This document shows positions 13,016 to 25,060 of a DNA stretch of 64,000 bases, in pieces. The translations under genes were made by a program, and so were the position numbers. Each line of letters starts with the position of its first letter. Position 1 is the first letter of the stretch. The stretch is from Campylorhamphus procurvoides. Its lineage: Eukaryota; Chordata; Aves; Passeriformes; Dendrocolaptidae. The stretch lies in NCBI GenBank assembly GCA_013396655.1, contig WBMV01000301.1, positions 553,232-617,231 on the forward strand, written 5' to 3'. The notes below the pieces were generated by a model. It did not search any database, had not been told where the DNA came from, and saw nothing but the letters and a program-made list of their open reading frames with translations.

Positions 13016-16000
13016 CAGAAGTGTCAATGTAAGCTTTTCTCCTCAATACACATAGATACTACCTATGTTTAAAAAATTACAGCTGTCATTGGAAGCCCAG
13101 CTTTCAATCAATGTTTGTCAGCATAATGTGACAGAACAACTCTGCAGATATTTATCATTCTAATTACTGCTCAGTAGTACATTATTCTCTGCTCAATCGT
13201 TTTGTACAAGGAAAAATAAGCAATGTATAGTGTGTCTTTTCTTGGGAACTTTAATACTGTTATTGATGGCATATTAACAAAATACATTAATGGATTTTTC
13301 TTTTTTCATACAAGTCTTGATTTTGAATACAGATTTCCATAATGAGTTTTTTTGAAATCACATAGAGACTATCAGACAAAAAATAAGAGTAACATTTCTG
13401 CTACCATTTTCTATCATATTGTTGTGACAAACCCATGAAGTTCCTTACACTTTCTGAGCCAAACTTATAGCACTTTTTATGAGACTGACTTTGTCCAGGT
13501 TGCATGCTGATTTTAATGTAACATTGAACCATTTGGCTCTGGTGTCTGCAGTGAAGTTGCATTGTTTTACATCAACAGTAGAAGATAGGTCTTTCACCTG
13601 AAAAAAGACTTGCATTTAAAAATGTGGACATGTAAAAAATTAATAATAGGAGAAAAAAAAAGAGAGTTTAAACCCCAGACTAAAACATATAAATAATTGT
13701 GTCTGCATGAAGATTTTTGCTTGGACTCCTTTCCCCTTCAAACCCTCAGTCTCTGCAAAATAAAGAACTTCTGGAGTAATCTGTGCTTATTTCTGTATTG
13801 AGTGAACTTAGAGAAGTGATACAATGCCTATAATAACCATAGAAAAGGTTTGCATTAATTCTGCAGACTGCATCCAGCAACACGAAGACAATAAGGGGTT
13901 TGTTTCCTTAAGTCTTCCCTGATCTAAGGGCCTTTGTATGGGATTTTCAGTAGTTTCTTGGATGTTCATTTAATAGCTATCCTCAAAATATATTATGAAG
14001 AAAACTCACAATAAGTTTGATTTGGGGTCAGGGGCTGTTACTGTTTGGTACTTCTTATTTAAATAGGTTAATCTTTTCACAAGTATTTTGGATCTTTCTG
14101 GATGGAGGGACTTTTGGCCTATTCCTTGGAAGACTGGATCTGTTTGCTGTTTGGAGAGGAATCTCATGTAATCCTTTATTAATATTCCAGGAAAGGTTTT
14201 GACTGTTTATCAAGGTATTCTCATCAGTCTCAAGGTCTCCTTTTTTTCTCTTTTTGAATTAACATAACTAATGACAGGTAGAAGTAAAGCTTTGAAGATG
14301 GAAGCCACTTCAGTCCTTTATAGTTGGCAATACCTCTCACTTCATATGCTTATGCAGGAAGTTCAAAGAAAATCAGAGCACAAAAAATGTTGACATCCAG
14401 GAGATGTGATTCATGCGTTTCTGGTTTCTGCACTCATCTGCTGTCAGACTCAGATGTTTGTGGCTGCAGCTTTCAAGACACAAATTAGCTGCAAAGTTTT
14501 TACCAGAGACTCCCAGGTGAGAGGGCAGAGAGGTGGAGGGGCTGGACAGGGGGCATGAGGCAGAGGACCAGGAGAGGCAGGGGGAAAAGAGCAAGGCACT
14601 GGTGGCTTTTAAATATCACAACTAGTTGGGGGAAATTGTAGACAACAAAACACTTTTAGATAATTCCACTGTTCTCTTCAACCAGCTATTGCTATAAATT
14701 TCTCATAGTTTGAAGGGCATGAAAAAAATCTTTAAAACCTTGTATCTGCTAATGATGTCTGAATTCTTCAGAGTTGTGCTGGATAGTCTCAACAAGATAT
14801 GTTTCTTAGTGCTCAGTTTGCAGTAAATAGAAATTGTTGACACAAAATATAAAAAAGGAACCTCATTGAAGATATTTGAAGAAGTGATTTAGAGAAGGAT
14901 TCAGTAAGAGAACAAAGACCTAGATGCTGACTGCATCCTCCTTTGCCAAGGTCTCTGGTAAGCTGGGGACTCTAGGCAAACTTCTGTGACTGATTGCAGA
15001 AATAGCTTCTTGTCACAATGCTCCCTGGGACTCATCTTGCTGTGAGAAACCATCATGCTTCAGCACAGTGCAGTGCCTGTGTAGACAGGGCTGATAGATA
15101 CATAGCTGAGCAAAATTGCTCTGGCACCAGCCTTCTCATAATGCATTTGCCAGTTATTTCTCCTTGTCTTCAGAAACCCACCCCAAGAAGGGCCCTTATG
15201 CTTCTTGTCCATGTTTATTTATAACAAAATGCATGTCTACATAAGAAAAATAGGTTATTTTGGAGGGTTTCTTAACTCCTTTGTCCCTCCCTGACTCATT
15301 TCTGTCTTAGTTGCCTTCCAGTTCTTCCTTTGCCTCTGATAATTTCCCCCAAAATTCCCACTAATCAAGTATTCACCCTGTGGCAAATGTTACCCTCAAA
15401 ATCCCAAACACCCACACACAAGATACCAGGTGAAATTAAACCAGGGCTGCCAAGAAAAATGATGAAAGTTTTAAACTCTGAATGCTTATGGGAAAGTTGC
15501 AGAGACCTGGGTATATTCAGTCCAAAGAAAACACAAAGCACAGAGTTTACAAACAAGTAAGCGGGTGTCCTGAAAGGAAGCAAAATCTATTAATCTGTCA
15601 AACCAGCAGAACTGAAGTTGCAACTTACATAATCACAAAGGAATTGGCTGTTAATATTTCCTCAAAGAGAAAAGAATGTTCAGGAAAATCGTATTCAGAG
15701 TAAACCACTTATCAGAAGGTGCCTTGTGAACGCCTTTTAAGGTAGCAATAGATTAAAATCTAAAGTGGACAGAGTAGACATTTGTATCTCAGACTGACAG
15801 GTACTGGTGGCAGTGGTAGGGAAGCCTTTTCTGCAACAGGTGGTGACAGCAATTATTTAAAATAATTTTGAGCATTAGCACTTAAAACATTTTCTTGCTA
15901 CTGAAGTGAACTAGGACATTGCCAACATCTCCTTGAACTGTCCTTTTCCTATGTGACACAGAAGCTTTTCAGGGCTGAATTGAGGTTCATACTAGGGGGC

Positions 16001-17764
16001 AAAAAGTACTGTCTGGCTGGTTTACTGAGAGTCAGGACTCAATATTCTGTGGACTTGTCTGGATTAAGCAGCTACTGACTCTTCATCATTTGTAGTTGTG
16101 AGGGACAGGACTGGATAATCCTTCCTGTCTGAAATCCATGTGAGAGAATCCTGCATTAGTTTGAGAGTGGAGTTTTCACCACCTTCTCTAAGGGTCCTAA
16201 ATATACCACCACTGAATATATCAACATTTTATTGACTTTTCTAAAGAGAGTGTCTCATCAAAAAGAAAACAAAGATGAGAAACTAATGCAATACATAACT
16301 GTAAACGTTTATGTTTGTTTTGGTTGTCAGAGATGAGATCCATTGTAATTCCCATGGATTTGCTCATAGGCGCACTGGGAAGTACAGAACTGGAAGCTGC
16401 AACTTGTAGCATCATTAAATATATATGTTTGTTGCCCTTGCAAGCAACTTTAAGATCAAAAAGCCTCTAAAAGGTTAGCAGAAAGCATTCACTGCAATTC
16501 CAGTCTCTGATAAATAGCTCACAAAACCTTTTACTATGGGTAGGATGCCATAGTTAGACAGATAAGACAGCCTTGCTGCTTTCAAGATCTGAAAGTTACC
16601 ACTTGGATTCCTACTTGTTTTAATTTATAAAAAAGGGATATAATCACCAAGACTGCCTGATAATCAAAGAATTTTGTGCTATACCACTGTTGAGAAGGGA
16701 AGTCCCGTGACTATATCTCAACACATCAAGGATGGAAATCTAACTTCTTATTGTAGTACTGTAGATATGGATCATCTGTAGAATTCTTATACAGAGCATG
16801 AAGACATAAAGGATTTACTATATATAGTGAATACATACTAATAAATATGAACATGTATATACATTCCCAATAGTTTAGGCTTCATATCATATGTTTTTGA
16901 AATATGAAGCGGGCCACTGGAGGAAGATGAGTTTTCAATGATAGATGGGGAAAGAGCTCAGGGACTCCCGGAACTTTAATATCAGCACACATACAGCCTC
17001 AGTTACATGTCTTTCTTTGGATGCTTTCCATTTTCTCACAAGCTGAATGAAGAACTAATTTGATTTCTCTTTCATTGTTCTGGTGCAGACAGTTAGGCTT
17101 CTGAAAATCAGTTAATTACATAAAGCAATTTCTTTTAAACTCTACCAGTTCAAATCACTATGGATGAGTGTGGACAAAGGAAGAGGCAGAGAAGAACTGG
17201 CACACTGTACACTGTGAAGATATTGTTAGGCATCATCAATCCAAGAAAAACATCATTTTGTTTCACAGAGACACTTAAAAATAATTAATTTTCTAACTCT
17301 GTCTTGTAATAAGCTTCATTTTCAGTGTACTACTTATGGTACACTCCTTCAAATTCATTATTTTCTTTTTCATAGCCCTTACATGGCTGTTGTTTTTTTC
17401 ACAAAACTTTTTCCATTGGGTTAATTGTTTCTCTTTTTTATCTGTCAGAGTTCATTGTAATAGGTAATTGAAATATTTTGTCTACTGAAAAATTGGATGT
17501 ACAGACAGAGCTGATCTGTGCTGCCCCTTTTAGTGCAAAAATTCTTCCGTCCTAGTGTGAAAGAAAAGATGTCATGGACTGGCAACATTTTCCCAGTGTA
17601 ACCCTGGAAGCTTCTAATGTGGTAGCATCACTACTAAATTTTGGAAGGTGGTCTCTCTTCACTGTTGTCATGTAATATGGCAGTTGTCAGAGCATCTTAC
17701 AGAAGACACGGTTGTGTCTTGGTTTGTTGTTTCTCTTTATCTAAAATAAAGGAGTGCATGCTGA

Positions 17765-17830
17765 AATTATATAACTATATAGAAGTATATGGTTATATAA
17801 GTGATAAATATAGAATATAGAAATATATAA
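17765..17830. repeat. AT-rich tract of TATA-like words
   Basis: Irregular repetition of atata/tatag words (ataactatatagaag, ggttatataag, gatagaatatagaaatatat-like pattern). It is low-complexity and not a clean microsatellite. Confidence 0.6.
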
Positions 17831-17899
17831 GGAGAAGATGTTGAACATACAAATTAACAAAGTGGAACTGCTGGAAATAGATGAGAGTAAGAGGTTTAG

Positions 17900-17945
17900 G
17901 GGGGAAAAGAAAGAAAAGAAAAAAATAAAAACAAAAGAAAAAAGA
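17900..17945. repeat. Purine (GAAA-like) low-complexity tract
   Basis: Runs of aaagaaaagaaaa followed by aaaataaaaacaaaagaaaaaagag. It produces a lysine-rich spurious frame at 17838-18029, which I reject as a gene. Confidence 0.8.
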
Positions 17946-18715
17946 GGGTTTGTTGGGTGTTTAAGTAGAGCAAGCAGTTACACAGCTGGTTGGGACTACG
18001 CTGTGAAAGCAAGTCAAGCAAGACCTTGACCACCCACCATCCTATGCCATATCACCAAAACTTGGGTTTGGGAATGCAAACAGCACACAGATTTGTACAA
18101 ATAGTTTATGCAGGAATATTACATAGATAAATGAGCCACAAACTCTGACATGGAACTCTGGGCTACACATGAGATGAGTGAGTGAACCTGGAATGCACCA
18201 ATGTGTCTGAATTTCTAGAAGGGGGAGAAAAATTTGGAAATATATACACATGCACACTTCATATTTCAGGAGAAAGGGGTTGTTCCTTTTCCACTCATAT
18301 TTTTAAATCACGATAAAAAAAGATTGAGAAGATTACACTTAGCCTGGAAAGAAAAGAACCTGTTACTGAGTAGCTGATCAGATGTGCTGAGAAGTGACAG
18401 TTCTGAGGGTTGAGGAACCCAGCAGCACATTACAGTGAATACAGCAACTCCAGGGGACGAAAACACCAGGCAGAGAGAAAAATGGAACGTGTGTAAGAAT
18501 TGATGGAAAACATTTAAAAGTTTCTACAGATCATTATGTTCAAGAAAAGAAAATAAAATAAAAAACTTAGAGGCTTTGTTAAAGCTCCCTAAGCAAACAC
18601 TCCCTGAAGTGTTTAACTTACTGTTATAATTGTGAAAGAAACTCATCTTAATCACTTAAGAAAAAGCAACTCTCAGGGATCCAGTAAAGAATTAGCATAA
18701 ATACCTAAATCTGCA

Positions 18716-18750
<35 letters not shown>

Positions 18751-18760
18751 CGAGAAAGAG
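18716..18760. repeat. Compound microsatellite (GT)n(GA)n
   Basis: An uninterrupted GT/TG run covers about 18716-18734 and passes straight into an AG/GA run at about 18735-18750. That run ends in cgagaaagag. It is the cleanest microsatellite in the window and is likely polymorphic in length between individuals. Confidence 0.95.
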
Positions 18761-19779
18761 ACTATTTTAAAGGATTATATTAAAGGACCATCTTAAGATC
18801 CTTAAAGCAAAGTAATTTTCTTAAGAGAGTTATCACAATGGCCCTGACATTTCAGCTTGCAGGTCTGGTATCTCCTGACAAGAGGTAAACCTGGAAACAT
18901 ACTTAAGGGATGGAGGGAGGTAGAGGAAGCACCCAGCACAGAAAACAAAAGAACTTCTAAGGTTAAATACCAGCCACACACAATGTTGAAGGAGAAAAGA
19001 TAATGCCAGGGGATGCAAAAGTATGTTTTTTGTAAGAAAGCACCAGTAAGTTCCCTAATGGAAGCTTCTCCACTGTTTCCATGTTACAGGGATGGTATTG
19101 ACTGGTATTTTGTTCCACCTGTACTGGCCCTTGGCAACAAGCTCAGTCAAAACACTCACCACTGTGCAGTCAATGGCTAATTCAAGCTGCATTACAAGTG
19201 TTTATCTATAAACACTTACATAAGGGCTTTGGTCTGAACAGGGAGGGGAGGAGAGAGAAGGAGGGACTGCATGCCTGCTCTGCTTCACTGTGATCTCATG
19301 CACAGCAGCAGGCAGCCCTAGTGGGGAGGGGACAGCAGCCTTCTGGGACCCACTTATATGTACAGTGGTTGATGGTTTTGTGGTTTCCTCTCAATAGTGT
19401 GCCTCAGTGGCAGCTGCACCAGCAGCAGCCCCAGGACCCCAACACAGACGTGGCATGCAGGGACCATGTCAGTGGCTCACAGCGTGGGCCCTCTGCACTT
19501 TGGTGACAGAGTTCTGCTCCTGCTTGACTCCTAATGAGTTCCCATGAACTAAGCATGTAATAAAAAACAACAGTTTCTGCCAGCACTAATTCTCACGCTG
19601 AAGGTATGTTAGCTTGGCCATCTTGGCAGAGCTGCCCTCTGAAGTAATATGTCTTGAAAGAGTCTTGAAAAGGTCTTCCACTCTGGAGTGATTTGCTTTA
19701 ATTTCGTATTACAACTGCAATATTTTAGTGTACAAGGATGCATACCAGGGTGTGAGAGAGACCTCAAGTGCTGGTATTA
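18761..19779. other. Non-coding sequence upstream of the solo LTR
   Basis: No gene or repeat was recognised. The block 19200-19520 is somewhat richer in G+C and carries opposing 60-codon open frames (19321-19506 plus, 19404-19586 minus) without recognisable content. Confidence 0.5.
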
Positions 19780-19784
19780 GGGGG
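19780..19784. repeat. 5' target-site duplication of the LTR (GGGGG)
   Basis: Five G residues immediately precede the TGT that opens the LTR. The same five G residues immediately follow the terminal ACA at 20585-20589. A 5-bp duplication fits integrase chemistry of several ERV groups, including ERVL-like elements. Confidence 0.7.
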
Positions 19785-20584
19785 TGTGGTGGACTGAAGT
19801 GTTGTTAGTGTCTTAAACATTGTCAAAAATGCTGAAAACCTTTTTGTCAAACTGCAAGGAAGCTACTGTCTGTCTGCAACGACTGAAGCATCCCCCTCCT
19901 GAATATGCTTCCTGATTGGAATTTGGACTGTGGCCAGAACTTGAGATAAGACTCTTGTCTAATTATCTCAGGTTGGAGGAGAATAAACAGGGCTTGTTGG
20001 GTGGTGGAGGAGAAGGATTTTGGATGTGTGATGGTTAAATCTCTCTACACCAAACCGAAGGAGTAAGCCCCCTCTGGAAAGACCACGTACACATGGGACA
20101 TTCACACGAGAGGCAGCTGAGAAGGGTCATAAACCATCAAAGACCTCCAAAACATCCCCTAGACTCATTCGTGAGGCATTGCACCACCAGGGGACTTCAC
20201 GTTATCCAAGTGAGGAAACAAATCCAGAGCCTGTTGCAGCAGACTGCAAAGCTTCATCCCCTGCCCCAGGGGAGGTGCCTGTGCATCTCCTGAATGTACA
20301 TTAATCCATTGGACTCTATGTTTTGTGGGACCCTCACCACCAAGAAGACCAGAAAAAGACCCATAGGATGTTCATGGGTTCCATGGAGTGGTGATAGATT
20401 TTCTATTTTAATCTCTCTGTCATGCTCTTTCTTCCTCTCACTCTTTTTTCCTATTTTTTTCTATCTCTCTCCCTCACATTACCTGTTAAATAAAATCCAT
20501 ACTATTGACTTTGCCGTATGGTCTCATTTGCACCTTAATTCAGGCAGAAGTATTTCTAGTAATTTTAACAACCAGATCATAACA
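19785..20584 (+). mobile_element. Solo LTR of an endogenous retrovirus
   Basis: This 800-bp block begins TGTGGTGGACTG and ends ATCATAACA, giving the TG...CA ends (with a TGT/ACA inverted terminus) of an LTR. It is bracketed by matching GGGGG direct repeats. The orientation is plus because an AATAAA polyadenylation signal lies at 20489-20494, shortly before the 3' end. A pyrimidine-rich stretch with many TCTC/CTCT words precedes it (about 20405-20475). A second AATAAA occurs at 19982-19987. The sequence after the right end shows no primer-binding site or gag-like frame, and no polypurine tract or retroviral frame precedes the left end. It is therefore a solo LTR left after LTR-LTR recombination. 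By 5-bp duplication and length I favour a bird ERVL-type family, but the family name is inference. Small open frames inside (20093-20293, 20294-20599) are not genes. Confidence 0.85.
20489..20494 (+). promoter_or_regulatory. LTR polyadenylation signal AATAAA
   Basis: A canonical AATAAA hexamer lies 90 bp before the 3' end of the solo LTR, downstream of its pyrimidine-rich stretch. This is the position expected for the R-region poly-A signal of a retroviral LTR, and it sets the LTR orientation as plus. Confidence 0.65.
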
Positions 20585-20589
20585 GGGGG
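20585..20589. repeat. 3' target-site duplication of the LTR (GGGGG)
   Basis: The partner of the five G residues at 19780-19784. The next base is A, so the match is exactly five bases on this side. Confidence 0.7.
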
Positions 20590-23500
20590 AGCACAGTAGG
20601 ATCAAGGCAGGAAGGGCTGAATCCAAGAGCCAGAGAACTGGGAAGATTCACTGGAGTGAGGACCTTAGCAAGAGAATGCTTGGGGTCATAGACAAGAGGT
20701 CACAGAGTTTGGAATAAAAGGGCAAGGAGAGAGCATGGTCACAGACAGGGCTGAGAGACCAGAGGGGCCAACTCTGCCCATGGATAGGGGATCCTGGGCA
20801 GGGAGTGTCCAGTTCTGGGTGCATCCTGCTCCTCACTGCTCTGGGGAATGCACCCAGCAGCCATGCAAGCTGCATTCCTTTGCTATACCACTGCTGGACA
20901 GAAAGAGGGAAAAGGCTCGAGGTACCAACAGAAGGGCAAGAACCATAATCTGAATTTTATTATGTTGTCTTCAAAAAGCCACTACATCCCTCACTGTCCT
21001 GACCTGTGGACCTGCAATGATGCTGGTTACCTTCCTCACTGGAGCACTGCAAACCTCAATTCATTAGTTTTTGTAGCCTATTTTAAAACCCTTAACTGAA
21101 ATGTGCTAAGGAAGTGAAACACATTAGGGACAAAGCATGTGGATAATATTGATGCTCATACAAAATATGCTTCAATAAAGGCTTAATAACTTACCAAGAG
21201 GCAATAAACCTGAGTGTTACCTCAAATGCATTATGTATGGCTCACTTACAATTCCTGGCACGTTTCTACCTTGGAGAGACAATCAGCACCTGCTATTTCA
21301 GAGAAGGTCTTTACAGATAAGCAAAATTAATATAATAGCCTCCTTAGCTGGCAAAAATCAGCATCCACTCCTGTGACTGCTGACTCAGTTTACTCTACCT
21401 GCGTAGCTGGGTCCATTTTGCTTGGTACAACCAAAATGCCTGATTTTGCTCACTTATTGGAACATTTGGGTATTGGGGCTCGGAGATTAAGCTGCTGGAG
21501 GACTGCAGTTCCCCAGACAAATTTACATACTCGGTTTCAGTCAGAGAGATTATGTCACGTTTGTAATATCTTTCTGAATTAAAAGAAATTCTTGGAATGA
21601 CCCTTGGGAACTGAGGGCATTGTGATATTGTGATCATCTGGAAAACTTCCATAATTACTTTTTCTATAAAAAGAATATCCATATCATACATTGTGGGGGA
21701 CAGAATTTTTAAAGAGATGATGAAAACTGACCTGAGTGGATTAAAGCTGAGGCACAGATTTTTAACAGAATTATTTTACTTTTGTTGCACTGAAATAGTC
21801 ATTGTAGGCAGCCCTTGTTCATGTAGTGAATTGAAAACCCTAGGTCCTAATTGTAGAGGTAGTTTTCAGGCCTCTTAACTGCCTCTTAATGAGAAAAAAT
21901 AATGAAAATACTTTTTGGCACATTCTTGCATGGTGAGAGGTCATAAAAGACATCCTGAAAGTTTTTTAGCCTATTTGAGCTAAAGACAAACCCAACCAAA
22001 TTTTAAAACAAACAAACAAACAAACAAAAAAAACACAAAAAATCAACCAAAACATAAAAAAATTAATGTCAATTGCCTCTTAAGGTTTTTTATATTTTTG
22101 TATTCTTTGAGGAATATGAAAAACTGTAATTTTCTAGTTTTTATTATTATTTTTCACTCTTTCTATATATTGTACTACTTATTTTTAAACCACAATTGAA
22201 ATAGAGTTAAGCAAGAACACTTCAGAAAATTGTTCCTACACAGAATTGCATTTATGCTGAACAGCACTGTTCTGGCACGTGCAGGCGGCTGCAGGGTACA
22301 GGGACTGTCACCTTATCCCATGCTGGGCCTCACTCCCCTTTCCCAACCATCTATTAGATCTAGCAAATTGATACGCCATCTGATGATAGAGACATAATTT
22401 TCAGTCAAATCAGCAGACTATGTATACTGTGTGTTTTAACTGAGAAATGCTTAGAAATGGAAGGACTGAGCTCACTGCGAGTCCTTGAAAGTCACTTTGG
22501 CACCAACTTAATGTGTAAACTGAGTTTCATCAGTGCTGTGAGCCAAGAATATCCAAATGCTGTGTATTCCTCTCCAAATTCTTCAGCAGAGCAATTCATG
22601 CTATTTTCCAGAAGAACATATTTTAATCACCATAACTGATAAAATGCAAGAACCCACTGCAAAAAGGAAAACATAATCATCCTCTGAATGTCATATCTCA
22701 GCAGGCAAATGAGCGGGCTGTGAAGTAATGCATACACCTACAGTACAAATGTTCTTCATCAAGCATCATACCATCATGAAGCTGAGAGCAGGCAAAATAT
22801 GTTGTTTAATCTCTGACAAGAAGTGAGACAAAAATCCCAACATAAGTAAACAAAAGGATAAGAATTATTTTCTATCAGGGTTGATTTTCCACTCTTTCCC
22901 AACTGGAAGAAAAGTTCATTCAAAGGTTGAAAACAATTTCTGGAAAGTTATAGTAAGTACCACCAAATTAAACAACTCATTTAACTCAGTGTCCTAGTCA
23001 ATTAATAAATACAAATACCAGCAGCAGATGCTGCAAAGCAGTAATAAACTGTTGAGTGGCAAATTGTGTCCTTTATAAAAGAGACAAGGAAAAATAATGG
23101 GGATTTATTTTCCACATTGCTTTAATTTTAGTCAGGTTTTTCTTTCATTTCATAGACAAGAGACACTATATGACTGGTGATACTATTCAAGGGGAGTTTT
23201 ATTACTCTTCATATTATCATTAATTACTGTCACTATTACTGTTTATTACTCACCACAGATGGGCTAGAAGAACAAGGGCAGTAATTGCTGGTGTGTCTAT
23301 GTGTAACTGTCCTAAAAACTAAATCTTACTGCATTTTGGGTAATTTTTAACACCAATAATACATACATACTAAGTAAGCGTTTTTAAAAAAAGAGATGTA
23401 AATAAAAATTAATTCCATGTTTTTTGGTAATGAAACCAGTTGTAAGAGTGGCCCAAAAGTCAGTAAGTCAAAACAAAATCAGCATACAAATTCATTGCAA

Positions 23501-24933
23501 TATGAAATTCCTCATGACATTGGTGAGCAAGCTCAATAACTTGTTTAATGAACTCAGTCACAGATGGAGACTACACTGGAGACTTTTCAGAAGCAATTCT
23601 AAGTCCTTCTCACAAAGTAACCGTGTCAGGTGTTTAGGGACTAAAATTCTCGTAAGAACCCACTTTAAGAAGACACAGAACTGATTGCACATATCTTTGC
23701 CTCATACAGCTGTTTGTCAAAGCAGGGGGAGCACGGAGGGGAAGCAATGGTTTGTACCTGAAAAGGCACTTGTTAATTCCTGTCGGTTTCATTCTGGAGG
23801 CGGGGGAGGAGAAAACGATCACCTCTCAGGCAGTGTCCCAAACAGTGAGACAAAGGCAGTAAACAGCCTGGCTATGGTGGGTTTTTGTTGATAATCTAAC
23901 TTTTTCTCTATAAACCACTTTCATGATCGACTTGTAGGGAGATGCTCACATGGACGTTCCATCCCTATGCCAGGCACCTGCTTTTCACAGTATCCCAGCA
24001 CAGACAGCATGCTGATTGCAGTGGAATGGACATTTTCGGGACTCTTCACCCTAATTCAGGTTTAAGATCCTCTGCAATATATAAGGCACTTCATCACCAG
24101 CTGAAAAAGCTGATGCCCTGAAAAGGTGCAGCCTAAGCTGCATGATGAGCAGGAATGGAAACAAGCCATTAGCTGTATTTCTGGAAGGAGCTGGTCCCAT
24201 TTAGGGTCACATTTTCAGCCTTCCCCTGAGTTGCACCCTCACGAGATTCTTGTGTCCCATGGCCTGTGACCCATGCCTGAGTCCTGTAGTGCACAGTGGT
24301 TTTCGCAGAAGCCAGACCAGCATCCTGCTGTCCTGACTGCACAGCTGCTGCTGTGTTAGGGACAGCTTTACTTAAGCTTGGTCACAAACTTGTAACTAAA
24401 TACCCAAAGTCTACTGATATCTCAGTTCAGGCTCCCCTGTCTGATACACTCTTCTGAGCTCAGTTTTTCTGACTCCTAGTTCAGCTGTCCTTTCTAATAA
24501 ATTTTAAACCAACATTTTTATTTTTGTTGTAATTGTTTAGAAGGTTTCATTGCCCCTCACAGTTCTCCCACAGATATTCACATAGCTTAATCTTTGAACC
24601 CCTTTTGGCAGGGTGATTGCAGGGAAATTGTTTTGTTTTCTTCTTGAGTGAATGAGCACTGCTTTTTTTGTTTCCGTATATCACTGATGATACAGGCCTG
24701 AAGTCCTTATCCATCACAGAGTAATGTCTCTGATTCTCTGTACAAGATGAGGCTTTGGGTTAAGGAATGCTCTATAAAATCAAGATGCCCTAGTAAAATT
24801 CCTTTTTCTGTGATTTTGCTGCAGTGAAATAATTTTCTCCCATTAACAAATATATGATGAATGATCAGGTTATTTTTATTCTAGGCTGTATTTTATATGT
24901 GGCAGTCATCAGAAAAGAGAGGATCCAAGAGAT
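20590..24933. other. Non-coding sequence between the solo LTR and a CR1 relic
   Basis: No gene is supported. The block 20590-20900 is purine-rich with moderately higher G+C and many gggc/cagg words. It may be an old repeat that I cannot name. The block 21240-21600 is complex, non-repetitive sequence with a 98-codon minus frame (21395-21691) of balanced composition, discussed as a finding. An AAAC tract lies at 22005-22032. From there to 24.9 kb I recognise nothing. Confidence 0.5.
22005..22032. repeat. (AAAC)n microsatellite in an A/C-rich tract
   Basis: About five aaac units in tandem run into a poly-A stretch. The wider tract at about 21985-22070 is made almost only of A and C on the plus strand (cccaaccaaa, aaacacaaaaaatcaacc). 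Confidence 0.9.
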
Positions 24934-25060
24934 TCGGTGTTTAAAGCCAGAAGAAATCATTAGATCATCCAGTCAGGCTTCTGAAATATCATAGGCCATT
25001 AAATTTCATGATAGTATCTTATATTAAATCCAAAGGCTTTAGAAAAACTAAAGATTTTCA
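24934..25060 (-). mobile_element. Old CR1-type LINE 3' end
   Basis: The plus strand reads gccagaagaaatcattagatcatccagtcaggcttctg, then ataggccattaaatttca at about 24991-25008, then a tatcttatattaaatccaa block. This follows in order the reverse complement of an old sauropsid CR1 tail (gccagaagggaccattagatcatctagtctgacctcctg ... acaggccatagaatttcac ... tgtattgagccca). The diagnostic part is cattagatcatccagtc at 24958-24974. The element is on the minus strand, belongs to an older subfamily than the 10.2-kb copy, and may extend rightward to about 25100 in badly degraded form. It is the mirror-strand counterpart of the copy at about 26.94-27.07 kb, probably a separate insertion of the same subfamily group. 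Confidence 0.8.

Larger units (their letters stand above)
11271..18715. other. Long non-coding stretch, no gene seen
   Basis: No exon, RNA gene or clearly recognisable interspersed repeat was found in about 7.4 kb. Small items are the 22-bp-period duplication at 12975-13015, an A-rich purine tract at 17900-17945, and A/T-rich runs of TATA-like words at about 16810-16865 and 17765-17830. The block 13080-13210 has the even, AT-rich texture of possible conserved non-coding DNA, but nothing decisive can be seen. The CR1-like word ggactggataatc near 16112 is too short to call. Confidence 0.55.

Noticed and set aside
13640..13800. Possible third LTR with aaaataaag
   Set aside because: Only a polyadenylation-like word. 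No TG...CA ends, TATA box or flanking duplication could be found.
16105..16140. CR1-like word ggactggataatccttcc
   Set aside because: Too short and isolated to support an element.
20093..20599. Open frames inside the LTR
   Set aside because: They lie inside or across an LTR boundary and have no recognised product. LTRs of this kind do not encode proteins.
20585..20640. Retroviral internal region after the solo LTR
   Set aside because: No primer-binding-site-like sequence or gag-like frame follows. The base after the LTR begins the GGGGG flank.
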